Source of the DNA: an uncultured Flavihumibacter sp.
GTDB lineage: Bacteria; Bacteroidota; Bacteroidia; Chitinophagales; Chitinophagaceae
DNA length: 17,027 bases
Reading direction: 5' to 3'
NCBI GenBank assembly: GCA_946482545.1
Contig: CAMLRX010000115.1
Location: 1-17,027, forward strand
Both the position numbers and the translations under genes were made by a program. This document shows positions 7,790-15,818 of this stretch, in pieces. Numbering within the stretch: position 1 is the first letter of the stretch; each line of letters opens with the position of its first letter. A model generated the notes under the pieces. It ran no database searches, was not told the origin of the DNA, and was given only the letters and a program-made list of their open reading frames with translations.

Positions 7790-10054
7790 TTATGGCCTGA
7801 ACGATTTGGCCACGCCCCATGTAGACGAAGGTTTCGCTCCCATTTCCACCACCATTGTTCCTCCCTTCACCAGGTCGCTGTGCTGAAAAAACGACTTCGC
7901 ATAGGGAACACCGTTCCAGGTGATGCGCTGGATGTATTTGTTTTCCGCTGAGTTGTTCCTTACGATCAACCGGAACACCTTACCGCCCTGCAATTTTATT
8001 TCAGCGCGGTTCACCACCGGACTCCCAAAAACATAGGTTCCCTTAGAAGGATGTACCGGGTAAAAACCAAGCGCTGAAAATATGTACCAGGCCGACATCT
8101 GCCCTACATCTTCGTTCCCACAAATGCCATCGGGCTTTGCCGTGTACATCGAATCAAGAATATGCCGCACTTTATCCGCCGTTTTCCAGGGCTGCCCGGC
8201 GTACATGTACAGGTAAGTAATGTGGTGACTCGGTTCGTTGCCATGCGCATACTGCCCGATCAAACCAGAAATATCACTGGAAGCCTCCGCCCCCATATCA
8301 CCTGATACAGTGAAAAGAGAATCCAGCTTTTTAACAAAACGCTCCTCTCCCCCCAGCAGTGTGATCAAACCATGCACATCCTGCGGCGCAAGCCAGGTGT
8401 ATTGCCAGGCGTTCCCCTCACAAAAATCATCTTTGTTGTGTTTCGACTCAAAGGGACTGAACGGTGTTCTCCACGCCGTATCCGTTATTTTCCCACGCAT
8501 AAACCTGGTGCTTTCATCGTAATAACGGCGGTAATTTTCCGAGCGCGATTGCCAGTATTTAAACGCCTCAGTCCTGCCCATTTTTTTCGCCAGCAATGCG
8601 ATGCCCGCATCCGCAATGGAATACTCCATGCCCATGGCTACCGATTCGTGCATACTGTCCGCGGGTATAAAACCGTACTTCTTTACATACTGAATACCGC
8701 GTTCTTCTTTCATGGCGGAAGCGATCATCGCATTCAGCACCACCGAATCGGGCACCCCTGCAAGTCCTTTCAATGTAGCATCGGCCAATACGGAGACGGC
8801 GCTGTAACCGGGCATCGTATTTGTTTCATTGCCCATCAGGTGCCAGATGGGCAGTTTTCCCTGTTGCCGGTAAATCGCCAGCATAGACGCCACCATATCT
8901 TTCACCCTTTCCGGCTGAAAGATCGTATATAGGGGATTCGCGGCACGATAGGTGTCCCAGAGCGAAAAGGTAGTGAGGTTGTTGAAGTTCGCCTTCCGGT
9001 AAATCTTATCATCCGTTCCTCTGTAATCGTGGTTGTGGTCGTTGAACAGAGAGGGCGCAATCATTGTGTGGTACAACGCGGTATAAAACGTTTTTTTACG
9101 ATCCTCGTTATCCGTTTCTATACTGATCTTTCCCAGTTCTTTGTTCCAGGCGGCGTCCGCTTTTTGCACCACCATGTCAAAGTTCCAGTGGGGAATTTCC
9201 ATCCGTATATTCATCAGGGCATTTTCTTCACTTACCGGAGAGATGCCCACTTTCACCAAGACCGTTTCGCTTTTATCGGAAGCGAAGCCCACAACGGCTT
9301 TTACTCTTCTGGCCTTTAATGCTGAGCCCTCTTTTTGCTGAATGCTATCGTATAACTGTAGTCCCGTGATGGGTTTGGAGAACACAGCGGTAAAGAAGAT
9401 TTTCTGAAAAGCCGCCCATCCCCTTGAATACCGGTAACCCGATATGGTACTATCGTTCACCTGGTGGAGATAGGTTTCCGCAGGATCGTCCCAACCAATT
9501 CCCGCTTCCAGGTCAATGATTACCGCGGACTCCGGAGAAGGCGGGAACACATATTTGTGGAAGCCCACCCTTTCAGAAGCGGTGAGCGAAGCATGCACCC
9601 CGAAACGCGGCAGGAATACGGAATAATACCCGGGTCTTACCCGTTCGGTTTCGCGCGAAAACACGGTGAAATAACCGTCTTCCATTTGCATGCCGGTACG
9701 TGAACGGCGCATAGACACCTGTTGCGTAACGGGCATCAGCAAAATATCGCCCAGGTCGCCAATGCCGGTTCCACTGAGATGGGTATGCGAAAACCCTGTA
9801 ATGGTGGTATCTGAAATATGGTACCCTGAGCACCAGTCCCATCCTTCCGTGATGTTCACCGGTCCCAGTTGCACCGCACCAAACGGCACGTTGGCCCCCA
9901 GGAACACATGGCCGTGAAAGCCTGTTCCGATGTAAGGATCAACGTACTTTGTAAAAGAGGGAGCGGGCTGAGGTTTCACCTGTGCCCCCGCGGGTGAAAA
10001 AAACAGGAGGGCATTGGTGAAAAAAGCGGCAGGTAGCAATGCCTTTTTCATCAT
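7790..10054 (-). CDS. Secreted alpha-mannosidase, GH92
   Basis: GH92 enzymes are calcium-dependent inverting exo-alpha-mannosidases that trim N-glycans and mannans. The 754-residue protein starts with a signal peptide ending SPAGA before Q25. Hallmark N-terminal motifs are YVDPYIGTGFHGHVFLGA (37-54), PFGAVQLGP and GYHISDTTITGFSHTHLSGTG (78-98). In the catalytic (alpha/alpha)6 domain are LWDTYRA (365-371), CEGNAWQYTW (545-554, with likely acid E546), HGNEPSHH (604-611) and GNEDVGQMSAWYIFSALGFYP (647-667). The last motif usually reads GNDD; here the first acid is Glu. Length is typical. Its ATG overlaps the TGA of the upstream GH3 gene by 4 bp, implying translational coupling; the adjacent second ATG at 10051 is an equally possible start. 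Which mannosidic linkage it cuts cannot be read from the sequence. Confidence 0.95.
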   Translation of the reverse strand: MMKKALLPAAFFTNALLFFSPAGAQVKPQPAPSFTKYVDPYIGTGFHGHVFLGANVPFGAVQLGPVNITEGWDWCSGYHISDTTITGFSHTHLSGTGIGDLGDILLMPVTQQVSMRRSRTGMQMEDGYFTVFSRETERVRPGYYSVFLPRFGVHASLTASERVGFHKYVFPPSPESAVIIDLEAGIGWDDPAETYLHQVNDSTISGYRYSRGWAAFQKIFFTAVFSKPITGLQLYDSIQQKEGSALKARRVKAVVGFASDKSETVLVKVGISPVSEENALMNIRMEIPHWNFDMVVQKADAAWNKELGKISIETDNEDRKKTFYTALYHTMIAPSLFNDHNHDYRGTDDKIYRKANFNNLTTFSLWDTYRAANPLYTIFQPERVKDMVASMLAIYRQQGKLPIWHLMGNETNTMPGYSAVSVLADATLKGLAGVPDSVVLNAMIASAMKEERGIQYVKKYGFIPADSMHESVAMGMEYSIADAGIALLAKKMGRTEAFKYWQSRSENYRRYYDESTRFMRGKITDTAWRTPFSPFESKHNKDDFCEGNAWQYTWLAPQDVHGLITLLGGEERFVKKLDSLFTVSGDMGAEASSDISGLIGQYAHGNEPSHHITYLYMYAGQPWKTADKVRHILDSMYTAKPDGICGNEDVGQMSAWYIFSALGFYPVHPSKGTYVFGSPVVNRAEIKLQGGKVFRLIVRNNSAENKYIQRITWNGVPYAKSFFQHSDLVKGGTMVVEMGAKPSSTWGVAKSFRP

Positions 10055-12201
10055 TTTCTTACAGTTGTTTTGGTTTTGAACGAGTGGGTCAGACGGGCAT
10101 CTCTGGAATGCGCGCCAACCACAATATCGTAATTACCTGCGTATAATACCCAGTTTTTATCCCATTTCATCAGTTCAGCAACGGGAATTTCAAATTCAAC
10201 TGTTTGTTTTCCTCCTTTTTGAACAAAAACTCTTTTAAAACCTTTGAGTTCACGCAACGGCATTCCATCCTTTTCAGGATAACGGATGTACACCTGTGTT
10301 ACTTCATCTCCATCGTAATTTCCGGTATTGGTGATGGAAACGGAAAATCGAAGGGTATCTTTTGCGGCAACTGTGGTTTGTGGTTTCTTTTCCCAATCGA
10401 ACTGAAAACTGGTATAGCTCAACCCGTAGCCAAAGGGATATTGCACATCGCCCTTGAAATAGCGGTAAGTTCTCCCCTCCATTTTATAGCTGTCGTAAGC
10501 CGGGAGGTCGCTGAATGACTGGTAGAATGTAACGGGCAGTCTTCCCGAAGGAGACACTTTTCCGAAAAGCAGATCGGCGAGTGCATTGCCCCCCTGTTCC
10601 CCGGGATACCATGCGAGCACGATGGCATCCGCATAAGGTTCTATGGCAGAAATATCCACGGCGCTGCCTGCCGTAACCACGGCTATGATGGGTTTTTTGT
10701 GCTTTTTACGCAGCGCTTTCAGATAGGCGATGTGTGCGGCGGGCAGACTAAGCGTTTTTTTATCGCCGCCACTTTCTGCGAGAAAGGCATCCCCTTCTTC
10801 ACCTTCCAATACGGGTGTTAACCCGATCACCGCGATGGTGAGGTCGCTTTCTCCTGCGGCCCAGATGCCGCCGAAACGGGTGGTGTCCGTATAGTCGCTA
10901 CCCTGGTCGTATTGCACGGCAGTTGCGGGTCCGGCAGCCAGCGTGATGCCTTCCGCGAAAGTGACCATGTTCCCCGACATGCCATGGTAGTTCGCCACCA
11001 GCGCATCCATGGATGCGGCGTTCGCCCCCACCACCATGATGGAACCGTATTTGTTCTTCTCCAGCGGAAGCAGGTTGGCCGTGTTCTTCAGCAGCACCAT
11101 ACTTTGTTGCGCCATTGTTCTGGCTAAACGCACATTGTGCGCGGTATGTACACTATCGGCGCCGAAAGCATCGTATTTACCGGTCTTCTTTCCATCATAA
11201 AACCCGAGCTTAAATTGCGTGCGGAGGATGGGCGCCAGCGCGTTCGTGATCTCTTCTTCTGTTAATAGTTTTCTTTCCACGGCTTTCATCAGATCACTTT
11301 GCAGCAGACTGGAGCAATCGAGGTTAACCCCGGCCTTAATGGCATCGGCAGCCACCTGCACCGGATCGTTGGTTGTTTTGTGAAACTGAAAAATATCGTT
11401 GAGGGCACCGCAATCGGTCACGACATGTCCTTTGAAGCGCCATTCTTTCTGTAAGATGTTTTTCAACAATGTATTTCCTGTGCAACAGGGTTCACCGTTC
11501 ACCCTGTTGTAGGCGCACATCACAGATTCCACGCCACCATCCACGAGTTTTTTGAAGGCATACAAATAAGTTTCGCGGAGGTCCTTTTCGTCTACGAGGG
11601 CATTGAAAGCGTGGCGCCCTTCTTCGGGACCACTGTGTACCGCGAAATGTTTGGCGCAGGCGGCGGTTTTAAGGTGCAACGGATCATTACCCTGCATACC
11701 CCTTACAAACGCGAGGCCCATGGTAGCGGTGAGAAAAGGATCTTCGCCGTAGGTCTCCTGGCCGCGGCCCCAGCGGGGATCACGGAAGATGTTGATGTTG
11801 GGGCTCCAGAAGGTAAGTCCCATATACTGCAACCTTCTGTCCATGGCGGTGGAAAGATTGTATTTGGCGCGGGCTTCATTGGAAATGGCATCGGCGGCGC
11901 TTTCCAGTAGTTTATCGTTGAAAGTGGCCGCCATCGCGATGGCCTGGGGAAACACTGTGGCTTCTCCGGCGCGGGCAACACCATGCAGCGCTTCGTTCCA
12001 CCAATTGTAGGCGGGAATGTTCAGGCGCGGAACAGGCTTACTGTTAAAGCCCAGCAACGATATTTTTTCTTCCAGCGTGAGCGCTTTCAGCAGCGACTGC
12101 ACACGGGTTTCAAGGGGAAGGGCTGTGTTGGTGTGGTCCTGCGCATGCAGAAGGACCGGCACCAGCAAACCTAACAGTAAGTAAATTGTTCGTTTACGCA
12201 T
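10051..12201 (-). CDS. Secreted beta-glycosidase, GH3 (beta-glucosidase or beta-xylosidase)
   Basis: This retaining exo-enzyme removes terminal beta-linked glucose, xylose or a related sugar. I choose the ATG at 12201 (716 residues) because it gives a clean signal peptide, MRKRTIYLLLGLLVPVLLHA cut before Q21; an in-frame ATG 18 codons upstream gives a poor N-terminus. The (beta/alpha)8 domain has NWWNEALHG (66-74), FWSPNINIFRDPRWGRGQET (131-150), KHFAVHSGPE (184-193) and nucleophile D263 in VVTDCGA. The second domain has LEGEEG (465-470), region of the acid/base Glu, and SGRLPVTFY. A fibronectin-III-like domain closes the protein from about 610. NINIFRDPRWGR and MCAYNRVNGEPCC resemble xylosidase-type GH3 members, but substrate is not certain. 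It overlaps the GH92 gene by 4 bp. Confidence 0.94.
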   Translation of the reverse strand: MRKRTIYLLLGLLVPVLLHAQDHTNTALPLETRVQSLLKALTLEEKISLLGFNSKPVPRLNIPAYNWWNEALHGVARAGEATVFPQAIAMAATFNDKLLESAADAISNEARAKYNLSTAMDRRLQYMGLTFWSPNINIFRDPRWGRGQETYGEDPFLTATMGLAFVRGMQGNDPLHLKTAACAKHFAVHSGPEEGRHAFNALVDEKDLRETYLYAFKKLVDGGVESVMCAYNRVNGEPCCTGNTLLKNILQKEWRFKGHVVTDCGALNDIFQFHKTTNDPVQVAADAIKAGVNLDCSSLLQSDLMKAVERKLLTEEEITNALAPILRTQFKLGFYDGKKTGKYDAFGADSVHTAHNVRLARTMAQQSMVLLKNTANLLPLEKNKYGSIMVVGANAASMDALVANYHGMSGNMVTFAEGITLAAGPATAVQYDQGSDYTDTTRFGGIWAAGESDLTIAVIGLTPVLEGEEGDAFLAESGGDKKTLSLPAAHIAYLKALRKKHKKPIIAVVTAGSAVDISAIEPYADAIVLAWYPGEQGGNALADLLFGKVSPSGRLPVTFYQSFSDLPAYDSYKMEGRTYRYFKGDVQYPFGYGLSYTSFQFDWEKKPQTTVAAKDTLRFSVSITNTGNYDGDEVTQVYIRYPEKDGMPLRELKGFKRVFVQKGGKQTVEFEIPVAELMKWDKNWVLYAGNYDIVVGAHSRDARLTHSFKTKTTVRK

Positions 12202-12230
12202 AATCTTATTTTTTATTCGCCAACTGCGAA

Positions 12231-12273
12231 CTGCGCCCAGCATCTTCCCAAACATCCACCCCGCCCGGCGCAG
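12231..12273 (-). repeat. 7-bp inverted repeat in the GH3 leader
   Basis: CTGCGCC (12231-12237) and GGCGCAG (12267-12273) are perfect complements with a 29-nt loop, 30 nt before the GH3 ATG. Its stability is modest. It is one of three possible stem-loops in the 227-nt gap 12202-12428, in which I see no gene. Confidence 0.35.
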
Positions 12274-12296
12274 AAAGCAGTCTCATTTTTAATTAA

Positions 12297-12326
12297 CCCC
12301 GCACATCTTTCTAAAGGAGTTCGGGG
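12297..12326 (-). repeat. Imperfect stem-loop CCCCG/CGGGG
   Basis: CCCCG (12297-12301) pairs with CGGGG (12322-12326), with a weaker inner CTTT/AAAG pairing. On the minus strand it is followed by TTAATTAAAAA, which contains few consecutive T residues, so it is at best a weak terminator or attenuator ahead of the GH3 gene. Confidence 0.3.
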
Positions 12327-12339
12327 TAGCTTACCGGAG

Positions 12340-12429
12340 ATTGCTTCCTGCCTGGTTCGCGGGGTGATTGGTTCGGAGAGTACTGTTTGTTTGGAGCGGT
12401 TTGGGGGCCGCGAACCAGGCAGTCGCAAT
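12340..12429 (-). repeat. Long stem-loop starting at the GH29 stop codon
   Basis: CTGCCTGGTTCGCGG (12348-12362) and CCGCGAACCAGGCAG (12408-12422) form a perfect 15-bp inverted repeat with a 45-nt loop. Beyond a 3x2-nt internal loop, ATTGC (12340-12344) and GCAAT (12425-12429) extend it, the outer arm touching the TAA of the upstream fucosidase. A second TGGTTCG copy in the loop (12369-12375) can compete for the same CGAACCA. No T-run follows, so it is not a classical terminator. It may set relative expression of the upstream three genes and the downstream GH3-GH92-GH29 genes, or be a mobile palindromic repeat. Confidence 0.7.
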
Positions 12430-13850
12430 TAGTATTCAAAAGCTAAGGCGGGGGCGGTTTTGCCCACGAGTGCTTTAGGAATGGTGACTACAACATTTTC
12501 TCCAACGATTTTCCATTTAACAGGTTTGCCGGTTTGCAAGAGTTTTAACGGCGCTCCTTTGGCGGGAAGATTGCCTTTCCATTGAAGTGTTGACGGGATC
12601 GTTTCTCCTTCTTTGATACACACAATGGCGAACAGCTTCTGATTGTTTTTCCCCCGGGTAAACCAGGCATTTCCGTCATGGTAAAAATCGGTGGTGCGGG
12701 TATTGTAGATGGCTTCGCCATTGGTTTTCATCCATTCGCCGATGGCTTCCAGGCGTTGAATTGCTTCGGGCGGGAATTCTCCTTCCGGTGTTGGACCAAC
12801 ACCCAGCAATAAACTTCCTCCTTTGGCCACCACTTCCACGAGGGAATGGATCACCTTTGTGGCGGATTTGAATTGGTCGTTGGGCACGAAGCCCCAGTTG
12901 TTGGCAAGGGTAAGACAACTTTCCCAGGGGTGGTCCAGTTTGGTATCGGGGATACGTTGTTCGGGGGTCTGGTAGTTTTCGTATGGGCCGTGCACGGTGC
13001 GGTCTACGATCAGGAGGCCGGGTTGCGCGTTGCGGGCCATCTTCGCGATAGCGGGGATGTTCACTTCCTGGCTGAAAGGCGGAATGGGCGCTCCCCACGA
13101 CAACACTTCGGCGTTCACGGTTTCTTTCGGGCGTACCCAGCCACCATCAAGCCAGAGGATGTCCATCCTGCCATAACCGTGCATCAGCTCACTGATCTGG
13201 TTGTAGGTGAATTGTTTGAATTGCTCCCAGCGCCAGGGATACTTCGTGATATCATAGTTCACATTGCGGTCGGGCGTGGCGTACTTCTTCCACCAGAAAT
13301 ATTCGGAGTGCCAGTCCGGCTTGGAAAAGTAGGCCCCGATCATAAAATCCTTCTGCCGGTACGCATCAAAAACATATTTCGCCACATCCGCTTTCGGGTT
13401 GCCCGCGAAGGGCCCGTTTGATATTTTATAATCTGATTGTTTGGTATCGAACATATTAAAACCATCGTGGTGCTTGGTGGTGAATACGAGGTATTTCATG
13501 CCAGCTTTTGCTGAAACAGCGGCCCATTTTTCAGGATCGAATTTTACGGGATTGAATTTTTCCGCCTGGCCCCAATACCATTTTTTGTAATCATCATAAG
13601 CGATGGTGCTGTCGCGGTCGATCCAGGCTTCGTTGCAGATGGACCAGGATTCAATGATACCCGGCACCGCATAGATACCCCAGTGGATGATGATGCCGAA
13701 TTTCTTATCGCGCCATGTTTCGAGTTTTTCTTTTACCAAAGGATCTTCCGGCCATTCGTATACCGAAGATTGGTGGTGAAGGTTGTTCTGCGCCATAGCT
13801 GTGGAAAGCAAGAGGCTTAGTAACAACGCGGTGATTTTTCCTTTTCTCAT
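12429..13850 (-). CDS. Secreted alpha-L-fucosidase, GH29
   Basis: This is a second fucosidase, only distantly similar to the one ending at 6133 and lacking its discoidin-like domain. The 473 residues begin with a signal peptide, MRKGKITALLLSLLLSTAMA, cut before Q21. Catalytic-barrel motifs are KKFGIIIHWGIYAVPG (49-64), FTTKHHDGFNMFD (123-135), YFSKPDW (174-180) and the nucleophile D235 in ILWLDGGW. E291 or E297 in ENYQTPEQR is the likely acid/base, which I cannot fix without an alignment. The stretch after about 400 is a small beta-sandwich. It starts 9 bases after the stop of the upstream fusion gene, so co-transcription is likely. The large stem-loop at 12340-12429 begins right at its stop. 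Confidence 0.93.
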   Translation of the reverse strand: MRKGKITALLLSLLLSTAMAQNNLHHQSSVYEWPEDPLVKEKLETWRDKKFGIIIHWGIYAVPGIIESWSICNEAWIDRDSTIAYDDYKKWYWGQAEKFNPVKFDPEKWAAVSAKAGMKYLVFTTKHHDGFNMFDTKQSDYKISNGPFAGNPKADVAKYVFDAYRQKDFMIGAYFSKPDWHSEYFWWKKYATPDRNVNYDITKYPWRWEQFKQFTYNQISELMHGYGRMDILWLDGGWVRPKETVNAEVLSWGAPIPPFSQEVNIPAIAKMARNAQPGLLIVDRTVHGPYENYQTPEQRIPDTKLDHPWESCLTLANNWGFVPNDQFKSATKVIHSLVEVVAKGGSLLLGVGPTPEGEFPPEAIQRLEAIGEWMKTNGEAIYNTRTTDFYHDGNAWFTRGKNNQKLFAIVCIKEGETIPSTLQWKGNLPAKGAPLKLLQTGKPVKWKIVGENVVVTIPKALVGKTAPALAFEY

Positions 13851-13859
13851 AATTCAGAA

Positions 13860-15797
13860 TTATTGTGCCTGCGTTTGCTGCATCAGCCATTGCAGGTTGA
13901 AGCGGTAATACAGGTTGCTGCTTAACAAATGAATCGTATTGTCTGGTGTTTGTGTTGCCGCAAGGTAGCCTTTTGGTTCCGCTGTATTTTCATCCATCGT
14001 GAAGGTTTTGGTCCAGGCACCACCTTCCAGTACACGGGTATTGCCATCGGAAAGCAATTTCACCACTGGCCATGTTGCACCATCGTCAAAAGATAATGCC
14101 GCGTACATGCCTTTTTTTTCTGGAAGAAGCGCGTCTTTTTCACTGAACGACACAAGAAGAATGGGCCCTTCGTTCAGGCGTTTTAACACCAGTCGCTGCC
14201 CGCTGCCCAACGGCGGAAACGGCGAAGGGCTATAACGCCATGTTCTTCCGCCATCGGCTGAAATACTGCATGGCATCCGCGGAAGACCATTTTCATTTAC
14301 GATATCGTCGTTCCTGCCGAGCGTCAGTAACTGTCCATCTTTCAATTCCACCACACCCGCATGTATTCCGGCGATCCTTTTACCTGTGCCTCCGTTTATG
14401 AATGGAGGTATTTCGTTCATATCACTGAGCAGGGTCCAGTTTTTTCCTCCATCAGCACTTTCATGTAACACCGAACCTCCTTTGGGACCGGGCACCGCAT
14501 CACAAACCTGGATGAGTTTTCCTGAACCGGTTTCGAACATGCCCGCGATTACCTGATGCCCCGGTTCGTGTTCCGGCTGCACCAGTTTTGGCGCACTCCA
14601 AGCTTCTCCGTTGTCGTTGCTGGTGCGGAGCATCATGGCGAGGTTCTGCCAGTCGCCTGCGGCTTCCACGCCATTCATGTGGTATAAAGTGCCTTGTTTA
14701 TCCGTAAACAAAGCAGAACCGGTCATATTTCTATCGGGCACTTTACAGCATAAGGTGGCGGGTTCCCAATCTTCTTTTCCCCGCTTCAGTCTCGACTGAA
14801 GAATCACCATCTCCCGACCATGTTCCTCATTCGTGGAGAACCAGATGGCCAGCAGGTCGCCGTTGGTGCACCAGGTGATGGCCGGGCAATGATTGTGGGC
14901 GTAGAACGGAACATTTTCAGTAGGGTTTTTCACGTAGGATACCGGTGTTTTAAAAACGGGATTGGCGGTTGGTTTCCACGCGAATGCCTGTTGGTTTATT
15001 TCTTTCCTAGTTGCTTCAGGAGTAATAAAACTTTGTTTTCCCGGAGCACCCATTACCACGCGAAATCCGGTGAGCCAGTGTTTATCCTCCGGCAACATCC
15101 CCATTCTGTTTGCGCTCCGTAAATAATTGAGTCTTGTATTGTGACTACCGCCGCGCGTTACCCTGTACAAACCCGTTCTTCCTCCAGCCGGATTGGTTTG
15201 AGCCGATGATTTGTAAGGCGCATACCAGGAACTGCACCATTCTTCGACGTTGCCATGCATATCGTGTAAACCCCAGGCATTGGCGGGAAACATGGCGACC
15301 TGAAGGGAAACGGGCACCGGCGTCCGGTTGGTTTGTTGCTGTTTGAAAAAAGCCGCTGGAAAAGCATCCCCGGTATTAAAGCTCGAAGTTGTTCCCGCAC
15401 GACAGGCATACTCCCATTCCGCTTCCGTGGGTAAACGATAAGGTTTACCTTCTTTTTTGGAAAGCCATGCGCAAAACCGCTCCGCATCATGGTAGCTTAC
15501 AAATACCACTGCTTCCTGGTCGCCGGAGGAAAAGCCGTTTTTACCACGCCATTGCTTATGCGCAGGATCGAACATTTCGTACTGCGCGTTGGTCACTTCC
15601 GTTGCGCCCATGTAAAACGGCTGGGTAAGCGTTACACCGTGGGCTGGCGCTTCATCATAGTTCTCTCCTATCCCCTCACTGCCCATGGTGAAGCTTCCGG
15701 GCTTCAGGGGCATCATCTTCATCCCGATGCTGTTCACGAACTGCGCCCGTGCCGTGAACATGAACAATACCGCGGATATGAGAAACAAATACTTCAC
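13860..15797 (-). CDS. Secreted fusion: FGE-sulfatase/C-lectin-like domain plus Asp-box (BNR) beta-propeller
   Basis: The 645-residue protein starts with GTG; a TAA four codons upstream excludes an earlier start, and MKYLFLISAVLFMFTARA is a good signal peptide cut before Q19. Residues about 20-250 match the formylglycine-generating-enzyme fold: GMKMMPLKPGSFTMGS, TEVTNAQYEMF (66-76), YRLPTEAEWEYACRAGT (120-136), GLHDMHGNVEEWCSSW (176-191), RVTRGGS (212-218) and a closing GFRVVMG. The catalytic cysteine pair of true FGE, expected after RGGS, is absent (HNTRLNYLRSANR). Residues about 290-640 form a sialidase-type propeller with four Asp boxes: SNDNGEAW (393), SADGGKNW (447), SADGGRTW (513) and SFDDGATW (569). 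I find no sialidase RIP motif, so sialic-acid cleavage is unproven. It is clustered tightly with a peptidase and fucosidase. Confidence 0.85.
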   Translation of the reverse strand: MKYLFLISAVLFMFTARAQFVNSIGMKMMPLKPGSFTMGSEGIGENYDEAPAHGVTLTQPFYMGATEVTNAQYEMFDPAHKQWRGKNGFSSGDQEAVVFVSYHDAERFCAWLSKKEGKPYRLPTEAEWEYACRAGTTSSFNTGDAFPAAFFKQQQTNRTPVPVSLQVAMFPANAWGLHDMHGNVEEWCSSWYAPYKSSAQTNPAGGRTGLYRVTRGGSHNTRLNYLRSANRMGMLPEDKHWLTGFRVVMGAPGKQSFITPEATRKEINQQAFAWKPTANPVFKTPVSYVKNPTENVPFYAHNHCPAITWCTNGDLLAIWFSTNEEHGREMVILQSRLKRGKEDWEPATLCCKVPDRNMTGSALFTDKQGTLYHMNGVEAAGDWQNLAMMLRTSNDNGEAWSAPKLVQPEHEPGHQVIAGMFETGSGKLIQVCDAVPGPKGGSVLHESADGGKNWTLLSDMNEIPPFINGGTGKRIAGIHAGVVELKDGQLLTLGRNDDIVNENGLPRMPCSISADGGRTWRYSPSPFPPLGSGQRLVLKRLNEGPILLVSFSEKDALLPEKKGMYAALSFDDGATWPVVKLLSDGNTRVLEGGAWTKTFTMDENTAEPKGYLAATQTPDNTIHLLSSNLYYRFNLQWLMQQTQAQ

Positions 15798-15818
15798 ACC
15801 AACAATTTACAAGTGTTT

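Noticed and set aside
12213..12428. 71-codon minus-strand frame in the gap before the GH3 gene
   Set aside because: It spans the stem-loop region, has an arginine- and proline-rich translation without motifs, and overlaps the true GH3 leader.
13860..15797. Reading the N-terminal domain as an active sulfatase-maturating enzyme
   Set aside because: The catalytic cysteine pair expected after the RGGS motif is missing and no sulfatase gene is present in the window.
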